Shown in pieces: positions 1-11,297 of a stretch of 64,000 nt of DNA; within the stretch, counting starts at the first letter, position 1, and every line of letters starts with the position of its first letter. The notes under the pieces were generated by a model. The model ran no database searches and was not told the origin of the DNA. It worked only from the letters and a program-made list of their open reading frames with translations. The DNA is taken from contig NW_015971547.1 in assembly GCF_000182565.1 (NCBI RefSeq), positions 601,339 to 665,338 on the forward strand. Reading direction: 5' to 3'. The position numbers were made by a program, and so were the translations under genes. This DNA is from Spizellomyces punctatus DAOM BR117 (lineage: Eukaryota; Chytridiomycota; Chytridiomycetes; Spizellomycetales; Spizellomycetaceae).

Positions 1-373
1 GCTCTCGGACTCCAGAATCTTGTCAATCAAGGACATCAGCTGTTCATTCGTGGGAAGTTTACCCTCGCGAAGTGCTTCTATCGCCGAAAACAAGCGCAGA
101 GGTTTGGCTGCTTGGCGCCTGCGATCTTCTTCGTCGTCAGCTCTCGGGATCAAGGCCTGGGAAGTGGCAGGCTGAGAAGGAGTCCGAGTCGCATTACTGG
201 CAAGGGGATGGCGGAGGGAAGGCCCGCGCGAGGTGCCGATGGTGGGCGACGGCTTCTTGAATGGGCGCTGTTGTACGCAGGAAATTAGAATATCCAAATC
301 GGCGATGGTGGGATTAAAGAGCCTCAATACAGCAACCTACCGCGGCCCAGTCGTAATCGACTTCAGTAGGCAT
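1..373 (-). CDS. HAM1/DUF5923-like protein, N-terminal part
   Basis: This is the 5' end of a gene that continues past the left edge. Exon 1 (373-341) encodes MPTEVDYDWAA. A 73-nt intron (340-268) has a GTAGGT donor, a CTAAT branch point and a CAACAG acceptor, and exon 2 (267-1) stays open to the edge. After a low-complexity Ser/Pro/Arg stretch the protein reads KPLRLFSAIEALREGKLPTNEQL. That stretch resembles the N-terminal region of fungal HAM1-like (DUF5923) proteins, which are large cytosolic proteins of unclear biochemical role. The match rests on one short motif recalled from the family, so the family name is tentative; the coding status is better supported by the clean intron and the phase agreement. 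Confidence 0.5.
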
Positions 374-2973
374 AGTCACAAAGAACTAGATGGCCGTGAA
401 GAGACGGATGCCAATCAAAAAGAGATGTGGGATGCGAATGGAATGGAAGTAGCTTCAAAGCTTGTTACAATAAAAGCAAGAAAGGACAATAAAGGCTCCA
501 AAAACCTGACGAGAGAAAAGAAAAGTGACCTGACTAAATACTCTCGACAGAACGAGACCCGCATGAGCGTAAGATCACCACATAACGCATGAGTCAACTG
601 AACACATGTGTATTAAAGCAAACGAAGGGGGTTGAAGGTCAAGCACAAGTTCGGGACCGCATGATTGACTGTCAACGAAGGGGTTCAACGAAAGCCTCCC
701 AAGACGAGGCCCCCATAACCCAACCAGGAATCGCAACCCCCATTTATACCAACGTCTATAAGAATACTTACTACCCTAGCCATCGCAATACAGTACTGAA
801 TTCGATGGATTAACGGATTCCATGGATCCACGCAAGGATCTTTTGCTTGATATCTCTATTGATGTCCCTCCAACATTGTCGTGACCGTGTGCCTGCAACA
901 ACACGGGAGTCGATGGGAGAGAAGGGAACACCAATAGGAAATCAAGTAAATTCAGATTCCGACTGCAGATGGACAAACAAAATTAGAGAAACAGATCTCC
1001 GTTCACGCTAAATCCCAGAAACGAGTAGGTATCACTAGGTACTTTGGGGGCCAGGAAATACATATTCTTCTTGTGCGTGTGTCCTGTGAATTTCGAGCTC
1101 GGAAAAGCAGGCCGGCAAAAATCGGCAAGCGGGAGGTAGAGCCCCAAACAAAAGGTCCGCACACAATCAGTAGCGATGAGAGAACTCCGTGAGTTAGAAC
1201 CTCAGACAAACCCGACCAACGAGCGATCTCCTGGCAGGCCGTAAGATCGATTGCCAACATTGACCGTCCAAAGAACCTACAACGAACAAGCGTTCTAGTG
1301 GAACTCTTTTGGTTCCCACTTACCTCGAATTGGTATCTCATTCGGCCGAGACATCTCATCCACTGTAGAAATGAGGGCTGCGATCCATTACGCAATGCTT
1401 TGCTAATCTTCCACTAGACTTCCGCTGTCGACGATGCTTGCGGTCCCGCGCTTTCAATTCCGAGGTGGATTACCGTCTTACCCAACATTTCCAAAGATTA
1501 ACATTGGGCATCCATTTGTTGTCTAAAGGGAGGATTTCAATGAAATCCCAGATATCATGTTGAACCTTCCCATAGTTGTCCTGAGCTTTAATACGGCGCT
1601 TAGCGGTGATGAATACCAAAACGCCATATGCTAATGCTGAATGCGCTGCATACCAAATGTACGGGCTTTTAACACCTACATCAACACACCTGTGGACGGC
1701 AGCAGCATCCTAGTTGTTCGTCTTTTAGTCCTGGGCGTGTAAGTGGGAAATCAGCTAGAAATCTATCCGATGCCAAACATTTCTCCAGCACCACCACTCC
1801 AAGCAATTAAAAAATGATCTTTTATGCATATGCATCCAAGGAATCTCTACTGACCAAGTTCACAGGCGTCTTTTGGAAGTTATATTTGGTATTTGGGCGG
1901 ATGCCCGCTTTCAACGTCAAACTCTTGTGTTTCCCGTCCCAAGTAAACAAGCCCCGCCAACGCCGATCCATGGGTCCCGCGAACATTCCGGGACAGGATC
2001 GTAACCCCTTGGGGTCGCTGGTACCTTAGGAGAGAATCCCCGCATTCAGAACGCATCATGTTACAATAAGATTAAGGTTAAAAAATAAAGGACATTAGAG
2101 ATAGATTCCTACACGAAATTCTATAGTGAAAGATGGGACTCATAAGCTAAATATTACCATTCCTATAGCTCTAGTACCAAACATTCTATTATTATGCCCA
2201 GTGTTACCGACTTTTTTTCGACCGCCCGTCGTCCTGAACAGCCTGGGGTTTCCTGCCGTCGTCGACCGTCGTATACAAATCGGCATGCTACCTGCAGTTT
2301 AACTCATATCATAGCCGGAGTTTGAATGAGCCTCCATCTCCTATTGCCGGCGATGGTACGTACTGTTGACCAGATCTGGTATCGTATCCCGTGTCGTTAT
2401 GAGACTCTATTCTGCGTCACCAGTTTCGTTCCCGCTGGCGGACCCATCCTTTCGTGCTGCTTTTTGCCAAGGTGATTCGTTGTTCTGAAACACAGGCTTA
2501 TAGCTCGCGTGGGTCTTTGAGTCTTTGAGATTCTGGAAGGAGCTTCATGCAAAGTCTCGCTCTGATACTTATAACAACGTGTAGACTCGGGTAGCACGCC
2601 AATCTGTATGTGCATGTTTCTGTTGTACTAACTGAATATCAGATCAATCGAATCATTCAAAATAAGGTGATGTTTTCCAACCTCCAAGGAGAGGGCAATG
2701 AATTTTGATAACATGAATTGAGTGAGGGAGAGTTATCCTTCCCTGTTGGCTTTAGATGCATTTTGTCCAAGATTTACCTCTCAATCGTTGACATGCTACC
2801 TGTAGCGTTATGAAAGAAGACATTCGTTGAGCAATACGGGCTTTGTTCGCCAAAGGGTAGTTAATCCCCAAACGGGGAGACCTTGAGTAAAGTCGGCAAC
2901 TTTTTTTGATACATATTCTCAAAATTTGCGGGTATTTGCTACACCATATTGTTACGCTGTAATTGCGTCTATT
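374..2973. other. 2.6 kb without a supported gene
   Basis: Only short ORFs occur here and none shows a recognisable motif, a splice pattern or long low-complexity coding character. The left end must hold the promoter of the HAM1-like gene and the right end the 3' UTR of Arp3. I saw no tRNA A/B box or rRNA-like sequence. It is the largest gap in the window. Confidence 0.5.
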
Positions 2974-4770
2974 CTACATAATCGATGCAAATACTCTGTT
3001 GAATCGAGCAATGCTTGGGCCGTACTCGTCGTACTGCGCCTTGCTATGGCAGTAACTGTAGAATTCCGCCTAATTTCCATAGATATTCATTTGTTAACAA
3101 TGGTAAAAACTAATCTGCAACCTGAATGGTGCTTACCGTGTCCGCCAACAAACTTCCACCAAACCATACGGCATACCGCTGCCGCTTGTGCGATACAACA
3201 TTCACATCAATCATCTTGGGTTGAATTTGTTGATCCTTGTTGATATTCGCCTGGGAAAGGACTTCATAGTGTTTCAGGCGGTTGTCGACAATTCTCGTGA
3301 TATCGCGTTGCAGTCGTCGCCCAAAATCTTTGAACATGGTAGACCCTCCTGACAGCACAATGTTCTACCACAAAGCAATTCAGCAGGATATCAAAAGAAG
3401 CCGAGAGTCTGGGCCATCACTTACCTTGTATAAGCCTCTCCGTGTGTCAATGGGGCAACTTTGAATTGTAGTGTCAACAACTTCAGGAAGAGGAGTTAAG
3501 AAATCAGGGCTGGCAATTTCTGGGTTGAAAAAGATCTCGGGTCCTAGGAACCGTTCAAATCCTACATCTACATTGTATGGCTGCAAGCAAGGGTTAAAAT
3601 AACGGAGATGACCCTAATCTCGGCGGCTCTAACGGACCTTCTTGGTAACACTGTGCAGGAACTCGTGCTTCTTGAAGCACTTGTCGGGTTCACTGTCGTA
3701 CTTCTTGAATTCTTTAACAATGTCGGGACATACATAAGAGTACATCTCCTTGATGCGCTTGGCAACCTCTAGAGAATCTTCAGGTGGGATACTGTTTTCG
3801 CGTTCGCGCAGAAGCTGCTGCACGAATTGGGTAATGTCACGTCCAGCAATGGGGATATGTTTGATTGACGAACCAATGACGTAGCCTTCCGCCTGTAGCA
3901 AAAACATCTCAATAACAGCATATTGCTAATCCTTGGATGAGAAAATACCCACAACTGGAATAACGTGTGTTACACCGTCTCCACTGTCAATAACTGTTCC
4001 CGTCAACGTCTGATCAGCTTTTCCGCTAGTCCAACTAGCAGCCAAGGCCAGAACCGCTTGGACCGCAATATATATTCCCTTGGCACCAAAGGACTCGAAA
4101 AAGATTTCAGCAGTGTATTCGCGATTTTCGGGCGGGTTCAACGGCGGCTCAGTCTTACAAGGACGCACTGTTAGATGACCAGCAATTCATTTTTACCTTC
4201 CGCTCACGCTTACCAGCAGGAAGTAGTGGTCCTCTGGCTCACATCGCAAATACTGGAAAATTGAGGCTTGATGAAACTTTTCCATCAGATCCCAGTTTTC
4301 AACCTGTCCGTGGCGAATAGGGTAGTTAATTCCGTATGTTTTCGAGTTTAAGATGGCTTCGTCTCCAATGTAATAGTCCAAATCCTCGATTCCCCTTTTT
4401 GCGGCAAGGTTTCCGGACGGCGTTTCTCGTGTGGCAATGGTGGTAGGAATGATAAACTGCGGATCGTTGTTACCAGCGTACCCCATTTTCGTGTACCTAT
4501 GTGGCAAAGATTAAGGAGAGCGTGATTAGCCATACCTACTCCAGAATGAACCATGAGTCTCATAGGGCTCTAATGCGTAGTTTCTTGATTGACTCAAAAA
4601 AGCATTGTCCAGCCAAAACGTCGAATAAGTTTGGCATTTTGTATCGCCAGCAGTCGCCAGTGGCTACTGCGTACAGCAGCGAAATTACCCTCAACGGTTT
4701 CTGTGAATCCCTCCTGAATAGTTGCTTACCCTGTCCCATTGTCAATCACGACTGCCGGCAAGTTTGTCAT
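2974..4770 (-). CDS. ARP3: Actin-related protein 3 (Arp2/3 complex)
   Basis: Arp3 is one of the two actin-like subunits of the Arp2/3 complex, which nucleates branched actin filaments. Seven exons (4770-4730, 4496-4214, 4153-3953, 3892-3638, 3580-3425, 3364-3137, 3069-2974) join in frame to 419 codons, the usual Arp3 length. The N terminus reads [17 protein letters not shown], the phosphate-binding loop typical of actins. The Arp3-specific stretches [77 protein letters not shown] and QRYAVWFGG follow in order. The C terminus is VFASIM, close to the family ending. The small first exon holds only 13 full codons. It is divergently arranged with the GNAT gene. Identity is secure; single splice positions were chosen from GT-AG signals and phase. 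Confidence 0.97.
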
Positions 4771-5331
4771 TCTCGGGATTAGAACGCGTTACGATGAGTT
4801 GGAGACTGTAAGGGCACCGCTTGCGAGTGTTTCCAGTGAATATACAGAGTAGGAATAGACAAAAAGGACCGCAGAAATATCGGGTGGTCGCCTGCGCAGT
4901 GGGATATCCAGAATTTGGTGTTGATGGAAGCAGGTTTTATGAAAACACGGTGCTCATCAACGTTGTGGGTTCGCCTCCAGAAATGCCTCGCATTGGCGGC
5001 AGCTGGGGAGCGGTCATGTGACGGCTGCACGTGAGGATTACGCAAGCATCGACCGCCCTACGTCGGGGGAAAGTGCGCGGTCGTCACTGTGACCCCCCAC
5101 GGTTGGCAAAAGTTTCTGATTTGTTGGCAGATTAATTGGGCGTGCTGTGTATTCAATTTGGAATCCTTTTTGGCGAGTCCTTTACGGCGATAAAAGATGG
5201 TGTTGCTTTCATAGACGATTGTCTTGCCGTTGCTGCCATAGATAGACTCGTTTGATTCAACTCATCCATCCCATCGGATTTTATCAGTCTCTCGCTATCG
5301 CATTGCAACTAGCCTACATCTTGTATCCCAA
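4771..5331. promoter_or_regulatory. Divergent promoter region, ARP3 / GNAT gene
   Basis: The 561-nt gap separates two start codons facing away from each other. It contains a CACGTG hexamer at 5028-5033 and no supported ORF. Regulatory function is inferred from position only. Confidence 0.45.
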
Positions 5332-6081
5332 ATGAGTAACTCTGCCACCATAGCGAGCCCTTTAGTTGATTCTACTGGCAGCGCTTCACCAATGGCGTTG
5401 ACGCTTCGCCCCGCCGTACGTACGGATGCTCCCGATATCATTCGAATGCGAGAGGAAGTTGGATGGGATGCTGCCCGTGTTTATGATTGGTTCGACATCT
5501 GTTCATATCAATACGGATCACCAGAGTGCCCCACATCTTTTGATTATGTTTCTTATACGGACGAGGCCATCACGATTGACCTGAGTCGTCTACAGCACCC
5601 TCCTGATGGAAGAATCTTTCGACTATGGGTAGCAGAGACTGAGAAGGAAGTGGACGGTCATGCTGAGCCGGAACGCACCAAGGTCATCGTTGCGGCTATT
5701 GGGTTATCCCACATTGATCTAGATGAAATGGATCCTGATTTGGCATGTTGGGAGCGTCGACGGGGACTAGTGAGATCACTTGCAGTATTCAACGCATTCA
5801 AAGGGCAAGGAATCGGCACATGGATGATGAGAAGAATTGAAGGTGTGCGAATCTCAAATCCTGTTTGACAGCTGATCCTTGACTCCAACTCAATCACTCC
5901 TTATCATCTTTTTCCCTCAGGTGAGGCACGACATTTAGGTCTCAAGGTCATTACATCCCTCGTGCCAATGGAAGCTACTGCATCCCTGGCTTTGCACAAA
6001 AAAATCGGCTATCGTGTATTTAAGCGTGCACCTAGAAATTGGGCTGAGGACGTACTGCATTATGAAAAAGTGCTGGACTGA
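5332..6081 (+). CDS. GNAT-family N-acetyltransferase
   Basis: Two exons (5332-5842 and 5921-6081) separated by a 78-nt intron with a CCCTCAG acceptor give a 223-residue protein. After about 20 Ser/Ala-rich residues the GNAT fold starts at LTLRPAVRTDAPDIIRMREEVGWD, the typical beta1-alpha1 segment. The segment VRSLAVFNAFKGQGIGTWMMRRIEG carries the acetyl-CoA pyrophosphate-binding loop (Q/RxxGxG/A). Exon 2 supplies the last strands (GLKVITSLVPMEATASLALHKKIGYRVF). The acceptor substrate cannot be told from sequence. The intron lies immediately after the acetyl-CoA loop helix, so reading only exon 1 would lose the C-terminal half of the active-site fold. Confidence 0.85.
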
Positions 6082-6261
6082 AAAGTCCAAATCATTCTTG
6101 TATTTACTCTTGGCCTGCAGGTCGAACAGAGCGATACTTTACATGTCAAATGCTGCTATGGCAACAAAATCTGTAATTTAACCATTTTCGGCACCGCGAT
6201 TGGCCGTCGGAGAAAGCAGGTTTTGCGCCATAGCTTTGCTTGCCCCATTTTTCGATAAACG

Positions 6262-8388
6262 ATGGCCTCCCGTAGCAGCACCAACCGTACGGTGAGACGC
6301 CAAGCAAGCTTCGCTTCAGATGACTCGGCCGGGGCTGCTGCATCCACAGCTTCCTTTAGACGCCGTCGGGATGAAACCCTTCGAAAAAATGCGGAAAAGG
6401 AAGTCACGAAGGCCTCTCGTCCTTCGACTTCAACGTCTAAAAAGCCTCGCCCTCCAACTCGCAATCTTAGTACCACCTCAAAAAGCACCACGAGCACACG
6501 TAATCCTCCATCGTCAATCACATCTACCTCTGAGCAGAAGAAGCCGCTGCAACCTTCATCTCCAGTATCCCCACCAGCACCTACACCAGTGCGAGGTACA
6601 GTTTCCAGTATGAACCCGGAGCCAGCAGTCGCCCTCCATGCATCTGCAAAAGTCTTTGAAGCTGCCGCGTACATGGCCGCAAAACGGCAGGACGCTGTAC
6701 TCATTGTGGATGGGGAAGGACACCTCGCCGGTATCTTGACCGACAAGGATCTGGCCTATCGTGTTGTGGCTGACAATTTGGATCCAAAGACAACAACCGT
6801 GTCCCAAGCCATGACTGCTAACCCTGTGAGTGTCACAACCACCAGCAATGCCACTGAAGCGCTAAATAAGATGGTCGCGGGCCAATTCCGCCATCTACCT
6901 GTGGTGGAAAGTGATGATGAACTGAGTGATGATAGCGGTGGAGACCGCCATATTTCTCCTGCAGAAGCGGTGAAAAGGACATCTACCAGCTCGGTAGAAG
7001 CCAGTACACCACGATCCCCGTCTGGTTCTGGCGTGGGTTCCGGTGGGGTAGTTGGAGTGTTGGACATTACCAAATGTCTTTATGAAGCATTGGAGAAGCT
7101 AGACCGTGCATATGAATCGTCGCGAAGGCTGAATGAAGCATTAGAGGGAGTAGAGAGGGAGTGGTCTATCCGGAGTGGTTCCATCGGTCGTTATGCTGAA
7201 GCTCTTCGTGACCAACTTGCTTGCCCTGATCTGGCAGGGCTGCTTGCCAGTCAAAGTGCGAGCCCCCCGGTCGTCGGTTTGCGTGCTACTGTTCTCGATG
7301 CTGCAAGGATGATGCGGGAAAGCCGGGAAACCGCGGTTCTTGTGTTCGATTCAGATCGTCAAGGCCACGCCGGTGATCTGGGCAGCTTGGCGGGAATCTT
7401 CACCAGCAAGGATCTCGTCCTCCGTGTTCTGGCTGCTGGATTAGACCCAGCAGCTACAATGGTCGTCCGAGTAATGACACCGCACCCAGATTGCGTAACC
7501 CCCGATACCCCTGTTGTGGACGCACTCCGAAAGATGCATGCGGGCCGTTATCTTCACCTGCCGGTTGTCGACAACGTTGGAGTGGTAGAAGGGATGGTGG
7601 ATGTTCTCAAGCTCACCTACACAACGCTGACGCAAATGACTAACATACAAGGAGAGCCCGGTGAAGGGCCCGTTTGGAACAGATTCTGGGATTCCACGTT
7701 AAGTCCACCAGAGATTTATGACATCAATGAAAGCGGGAGTGCCAGTGCTTCTCATAGCGACCATCTATCCAATTTCTCACGGAAGCATGACGAGCCCTTC
7801 CCGGACGATAGTACTGTTGCGCCAGACGATTCTGCAAGCATGTTTCCTGCCCGTACCAACGGTCTCCTCTCCCAGAGAGGTATAGAGGGAAATGGATCAA
7901 ATAATTCTGGGTCTGGGATAGGAACTGGATTCGGGACAGCTCTGAGCGAGGGATTGTACGTCTTCAAGCTCCGGGACTCCCGAACTGGTCATATGCACCG
8001 CTTCACATCCCCATTCCACAGCATAGAGGTTCTTCAGGCTTCCGTGGCTGCGAAGCTGTCGCTCCCACCAGCTGCAGCCGAGTCACTGCAGTTGTCTTTC
8101 ATAGACGATGAGGGGGATTGCGTGCATTTAGGTACCGATAAAGATATCTTGGATGCTGTGCTGATGGCACGAGCGGGCGGTTGGGGACGGTTAGTGCTGT
8201 GCATTACCGGAGAACGTCATCGCAGAGAGGTTGAAGCATTAAATAGAGTAGCAAACAAGGTATTTGGACAGGAAGGGAGCGGACGGCAACAACCGCGTGG
8301 AGGGGATGTGGGGTACCTGACCCCAATGTTGATGGGAGGCGGCGTAGCATTGGCGTGCGCCTTCTTACTGGGTAAAGCATTTAAATAG
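6262..8388 (+). CDS. Mug70-like protein: four CBS domains, PB1 domain, C-terminal membrane anchor
   Basis: An uninterrupted 708-codon ORF. Residues 1-115 are Ser/Thr/Arg-rich and probably disordered. Two CBS pairs follow: the first spans about 118-290 with a Ser-rich insertion inside its second CBS motif (around 215-265), and the second about 330-460. Both carry GI(L/F)T.KDL and HLPVV signatures. CBS pairs usually bind adenosyl nucleotides. A PB1-type ubiquitin-like domain covers about 565-650 (YVFKLRDSRTGHMHRFTS onward, with an acidic DDEGD segment). A hydrophobic helix near residues 687-704 (MLMGGGVALACAFLLGKAF) ends the protein, predicting tail anchoring. The same order is seen in the fungal Mug70 family, whose molecular function is poorly known. 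Its 3' end lies 119 nt from the converging MRNIP-like gene. Confidence 0.9.
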   Translation: MASRSSTNRTVRRQASFASDDSAGAAASTASFRRRRDETLRKNAEKEVTKASRPSTSTSKKPRPPTRNLSTTSKSTTSTRNPPSSITSTSEQKKPLQPSSPVSPPAPTPVRGTVSSMNPEPAVALHASAKVFEAAAYMAAKRQDAVLIVDGEGHLAGILTDKDLAYRVVADNLDPKTTTVSQAMTANPVSVTTTSNATEALNKMVAGQFRHLPVVESDDELSDDSGGDRHISPAEAVKRTSTSSVEASTPRSPSGSGVGSGGVVGVLDITKCLYEALEKLDRAYESSRRLNEALEGVEREWSIRSGSIGRYAEALRDQLACPDLAGLLASQSASPPVVGLRATVLDAARMMRESRETAVLVFDSDRQGHAGDLGSLAGIFTSKDLVLRVLAAGLDPAATMVVRVMTPHPDCVTPDTPVVDALRKMHAGRYLHLPVVDNVGVVEGMVDVLKLTYTTLTQMTNIQGEPGEGPVWNRFWDSTLSPPEIYDINESGSASASHSDHLSNFSRKHDEPFPDDSTVAPDDSASMFPARTNGLLSQRGIEGNGSNNSGSGIGTGFGTALSEGLYVFKLRDSRTGHMHRFTSPFHSIEVLQASVAAKLSLPPAAAESLQLSFIDDEGDCVHLGTDKDILDAVLMARAGGWGRLVLCITGERHRREVEALNRVANKVFGQEGSGRQQPRGGDVGYLTPMLMGGGVALACAFLLGKAFK

Positions 8389-8507
8389 CATGATTTTTTG
8401 TAGATTGTATGTAGACCTTGATATACAGACAGATATATATATAGAGAGCCGAAGTCAGAGAGAAATATTCACAGCAAAATCCAATATACACATGAGAGAC
8501 CCGGCTT

Positions 8508-9610
8508 CTATCTTTGTCGGGCACGTTTTGAAAGAGTAAAGAGACGTGTTCCCGCACTGAACGTAGTTTGCCCACTGCACGGAACCTCTACAGATCTGGT
8601 AACAGATGCGGGCACAGGTTCAACCAATTGCTGGACCTGTGTAACCGATTCCAAGTCGTCACTATCTGCAAAATCGTCGTCATCTTCCTCATTTTCGTCC
8701 ACGAAGGCAGACCAAGCTGATTTGATTGGAGGAGTATAGGGTTTTGATGGTTTAGCGGCAGAGGACTGAGAGAATCGGTTTGGCTGAAGTGGTATGTGTG
8801 TGATGGGTTGGCGTAATGTGGAGGTAGAGATTGGGGGCGTATTAGTAGATGGCTGGCTTTCAGGACGGAGGGATCTGTCGGCTTGAAGAACAGGTATTGA
8901 CGTCCTTGGAGCTGCATTGCATTCTTTCATGCCATCAATAGGATTTCTATGCAACTGCTCTGACGATCTTCCCAGTTTTGAAAATGCTCGACTCTTCCAG
9001 GGAGCAATAGAAAAGGTAGATTTTGGCGTGAGATCTTCCGAAGTGGCATCGCTCTTGGCATGGTGCATCCGAGGGACAGATTCCATAGCAAGAGTATCAT
9101 AAGCATCATTCACAGACTTTCTCTTTCGGCCGTGCGAAGTTTTCTCTTTCACCTTCCTGTCGACAAAATCTTCTGCGTCGTTGGCTACCTCATCTGAATC
9201 CAAGTACAGACTCCACTTCTTTTGAGGGCTCTGAGGTTTTTGTTTCAGACAACCTCGGCGCTCGTATGTACCACATCCATATCCCTCCTGCTGATCGGAA
9301 TGTCGTTCCCATGCACCCTCCACCTCTTGTTGTTGGATCTTCTGTTCGCGCGCTACTCTGCGCATGTTGAGCTCTTGTACCGCTTTGCGACAATCAGAAC
9401 CTGCCGTTGACTCAAAAAATACATGCTTGAGGCCTTGTTTGGCGCCGCAGACCGCGCAGGTCCATTTTTGGACCTTTTTGGCCTGAGGTTCGCGTTATGA
9501 GGACGTGAGGATGACTCGATAGGTAGAGAATGCTCAAGAAGCCATACCTGTTGCACTTGAAACATCTTACATGCGTCTGCATAGCATTGGATGACCTGAT
9601 AGAGTGGCAT
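8508..9610 (-). CDS. MRN complex-interacting protein (MRNIP/UPF0544) family
   Basis: Two exons (9610-9548 and 9482-8508) joined over a 65-nt intron give 345 residues, close to animal MRNIP. Exon 1 encodes MPLYQVIQCYADACKMFQVQQ and exon 2 continues with a WTCAVCGAKQGLKHVFFES stretch, then SDCRKAVQELNMRR. This matches the N-terminal zinc-binding signature of the family (a Cys pair followed by FQV, then WxCxxCGxKQ and DCR..VQ.LN). The rest is polar: a Ser/Pro-rich middle, the motif WSLYLDSDE (WSLY-type motif conserved in the family), an acidic DENEEDDDDFADSDD patch and a basic C terminus. Animal MRNIP binds MRE11-RAD50-NBS1 and helps the damage response; that role is not demonstrable here. It diverges from the membrane-protein gene at 9898. 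Confidence 0.85.
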
Positions 9611-9897
9611 TCGGAAATTGATCTCATCGATTATTCCATGTGGGAAGAGATGCTGTGGGTCATTCGTATCTGTGGCTTAGCGGATGAGATAATCCAATTC
9701 CCCGCCAGGCCGCAACAGGATCCTATAAAAAGCCCGAAAACGTAGGATTCAAAGCTAAAAATAGCCCGCTTTGAGTTTGGATCTAAATGCACGGGAAGCA
9801 GTAAAGCTTTGCCTTGAAGGGAAAAGGCCGCTCTGCGTAGATCAGTATTTGATGACGACAAGCATGACTTGTACCGTCACAATGTTATTTCCCCATC

Positions 9898-10536
9898 ATG
9901 GCCGCCATCGGCAGAGAATTAGACAGGCACTGGTTTGACATTATCGGAAGAGCATTAGAACGAAGACCACAGAAACCCGGACTCGATGTGCGGGAATCTC
10001 TGTTGCCTGCTGCACCTGAGATCAACGGGGTAGGTTACTCAGGAATACCGTCACATCCAGGAGCGGCGCAGATCGCCTTGTTCATTGTTTTTGCTGTTGT
10101 GATCGTCTTGTCGATCAGTCTGATCTGGTTCGTGCGAGTGGTGGACAAGTATGCGATACACCACCCTAATCAACGTCCTGGTCTCGTTTACGAACAAGTG
10201 GAAGCCACTGTACCTGCTCAACATACCAGAGTCATGCCCATCCCAGTACCACGCTTAACATCACCCGGTTCTATCGGTCCGTCCGCATCCGATACACGAT
10301 TAAGTGACTACCTGCCTCCATACACGAAGGGATGGCATAGCGGAGAAGTCACAGTTGGTGATGTAGTTGCAAGTGGGCATTATTGCCAAGGTTCTCTCGC
10401 CACTGCTAATACTACGGTTGCTGCTATGGACGCCGATGAAGTCAATATTCTACCGCAGGGGCTTCCTAGCTACCAAGATTCTGTACTGGCGAGTATGGAG
10501 GAAGAGAGGGTCAGAGAACCGTGCAACTGTAGATAA
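9898..10536 (+). CDS. Single-pass membrane protein with PPxY motif
   Basis: A single-exon ORF of 212 codons that I do not recognise as a named family. A strongly hydrophobic helix at about residues 58-82 (AAQIALFIVFAVVIVLSISLIWFVRVV) divides a short N-terminal part without a clear signal peptide from a polar tail of about 130 residues. The tail carries a DYLPPYTKG element (PPxY, a ligand for WW domains such as those of Rsp5/Nedd4 ubiquitin ligases) and a related LPSYQDS element near the C terminus. The layout resembles small fungal adaptor proteins that recruit a ubiquitin ligase to membranes, but that is inference. The basic residues after the helix favour a cytosolic tail. Confidence 0.7.
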   Translation: MAAIGRELDRHWFDIIGRALERRPQKPGLDVRESLLPAAPEINGVGYSGIPSHPGAAQIALFIVFAVVIVLSISLIWFVRVVDKYAIHHPNQRPGLVYEQVEATVPAQHTRVMPIPVPRLTSPGSIGPSASDTRLSDYLPPYTKGWHSGEVTVGDVVASGHYCQGSLATANTTVAAMDADEVNILPQGLPSYQDSVLASMEEERVREPCNCR

Positions 10537-11297
10537 CCAGTAGTAGTATCCATCCTAGCCCAGATATTCCTTCATCAAATATAAATTTATTTCAATAGAG
10601 ATAGTATGACTCGCACGCCAGATCTATGAGTCCATGGGGAAAGTTTCAACAGGCACACTCTAAAGCACCCCGGATGCGAAGGGGACTACCGAAACCGCGT
10701 AAGGATTGAGGAGCAGAAAAGAACGCTGGGGAATGAAGAAGCCGAGAGTGAACTCGGATCCATATTCCGAACCTGAACTTACCCATAACTGACCGCCATC
10801 GGAACGTACAGAGAGCTTCTCAAGCTCTCCCTTGCTCGGCAAACTATTAGTGCGTGCTCATCACAACCGGATTAAAGTGGGCGTCATCTAGGGTTGGCAT
10901 GCCGTGTAATCGTGACTTGTATTAACGATTCCATTAAACGATAAACAATACACTCTCTATGGTGATGGTTCACGACAGCTTAAAGATTGCTAGGAACGCA
11001 GAGGAAAGTTTCGCTTTTATTGCACAGCCAGAGGTGAAGTTGGAGTCGGTCAGGAGGGAAAGCCGCCAGGAATATCCTAATGGGAAAGGCATGAGATGCA
11101 AGGACAGTATGATAAGTTTACGCACGCAGCGGAATTCACTGCAGCAAGGTGCTGCTCATCAGCAACAAAAGACGGGAACTCGTGTCGATGTCAGCCAGCT
11201 GCTAACGTCACGTGATCTTTAATCGACAGCTGCAAACAGAAACTGCAAACTGTAACGCTCACGTACCAGAGGCATTTTGCACCTCCATCCATCCATC
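10537..11297. promoter_or_regulatory. Intergenic region with E-box upstream of SPF1
   Basis: This 761-nt gap holds no supported gene. A perfect palindrome TCACGTGA lies at 11208-11215, about 83 nt before the proposed SPF1 start, in a typical promoter position. Small ORFs on both strands here lack motifs. Confidence 0.4.

Noticed and set aside
1003-1395. 130-codon minus-strand ORF
   Set aside because: No recognisable motif, no neighbouring exon, and composition like a chance ORF.
10660-10842. 60-codon minus-strand ORF with a GTAAGT inside
   Set aside because: Splicing at the donor leads to a short frame that ends quickly; no family resemblance.
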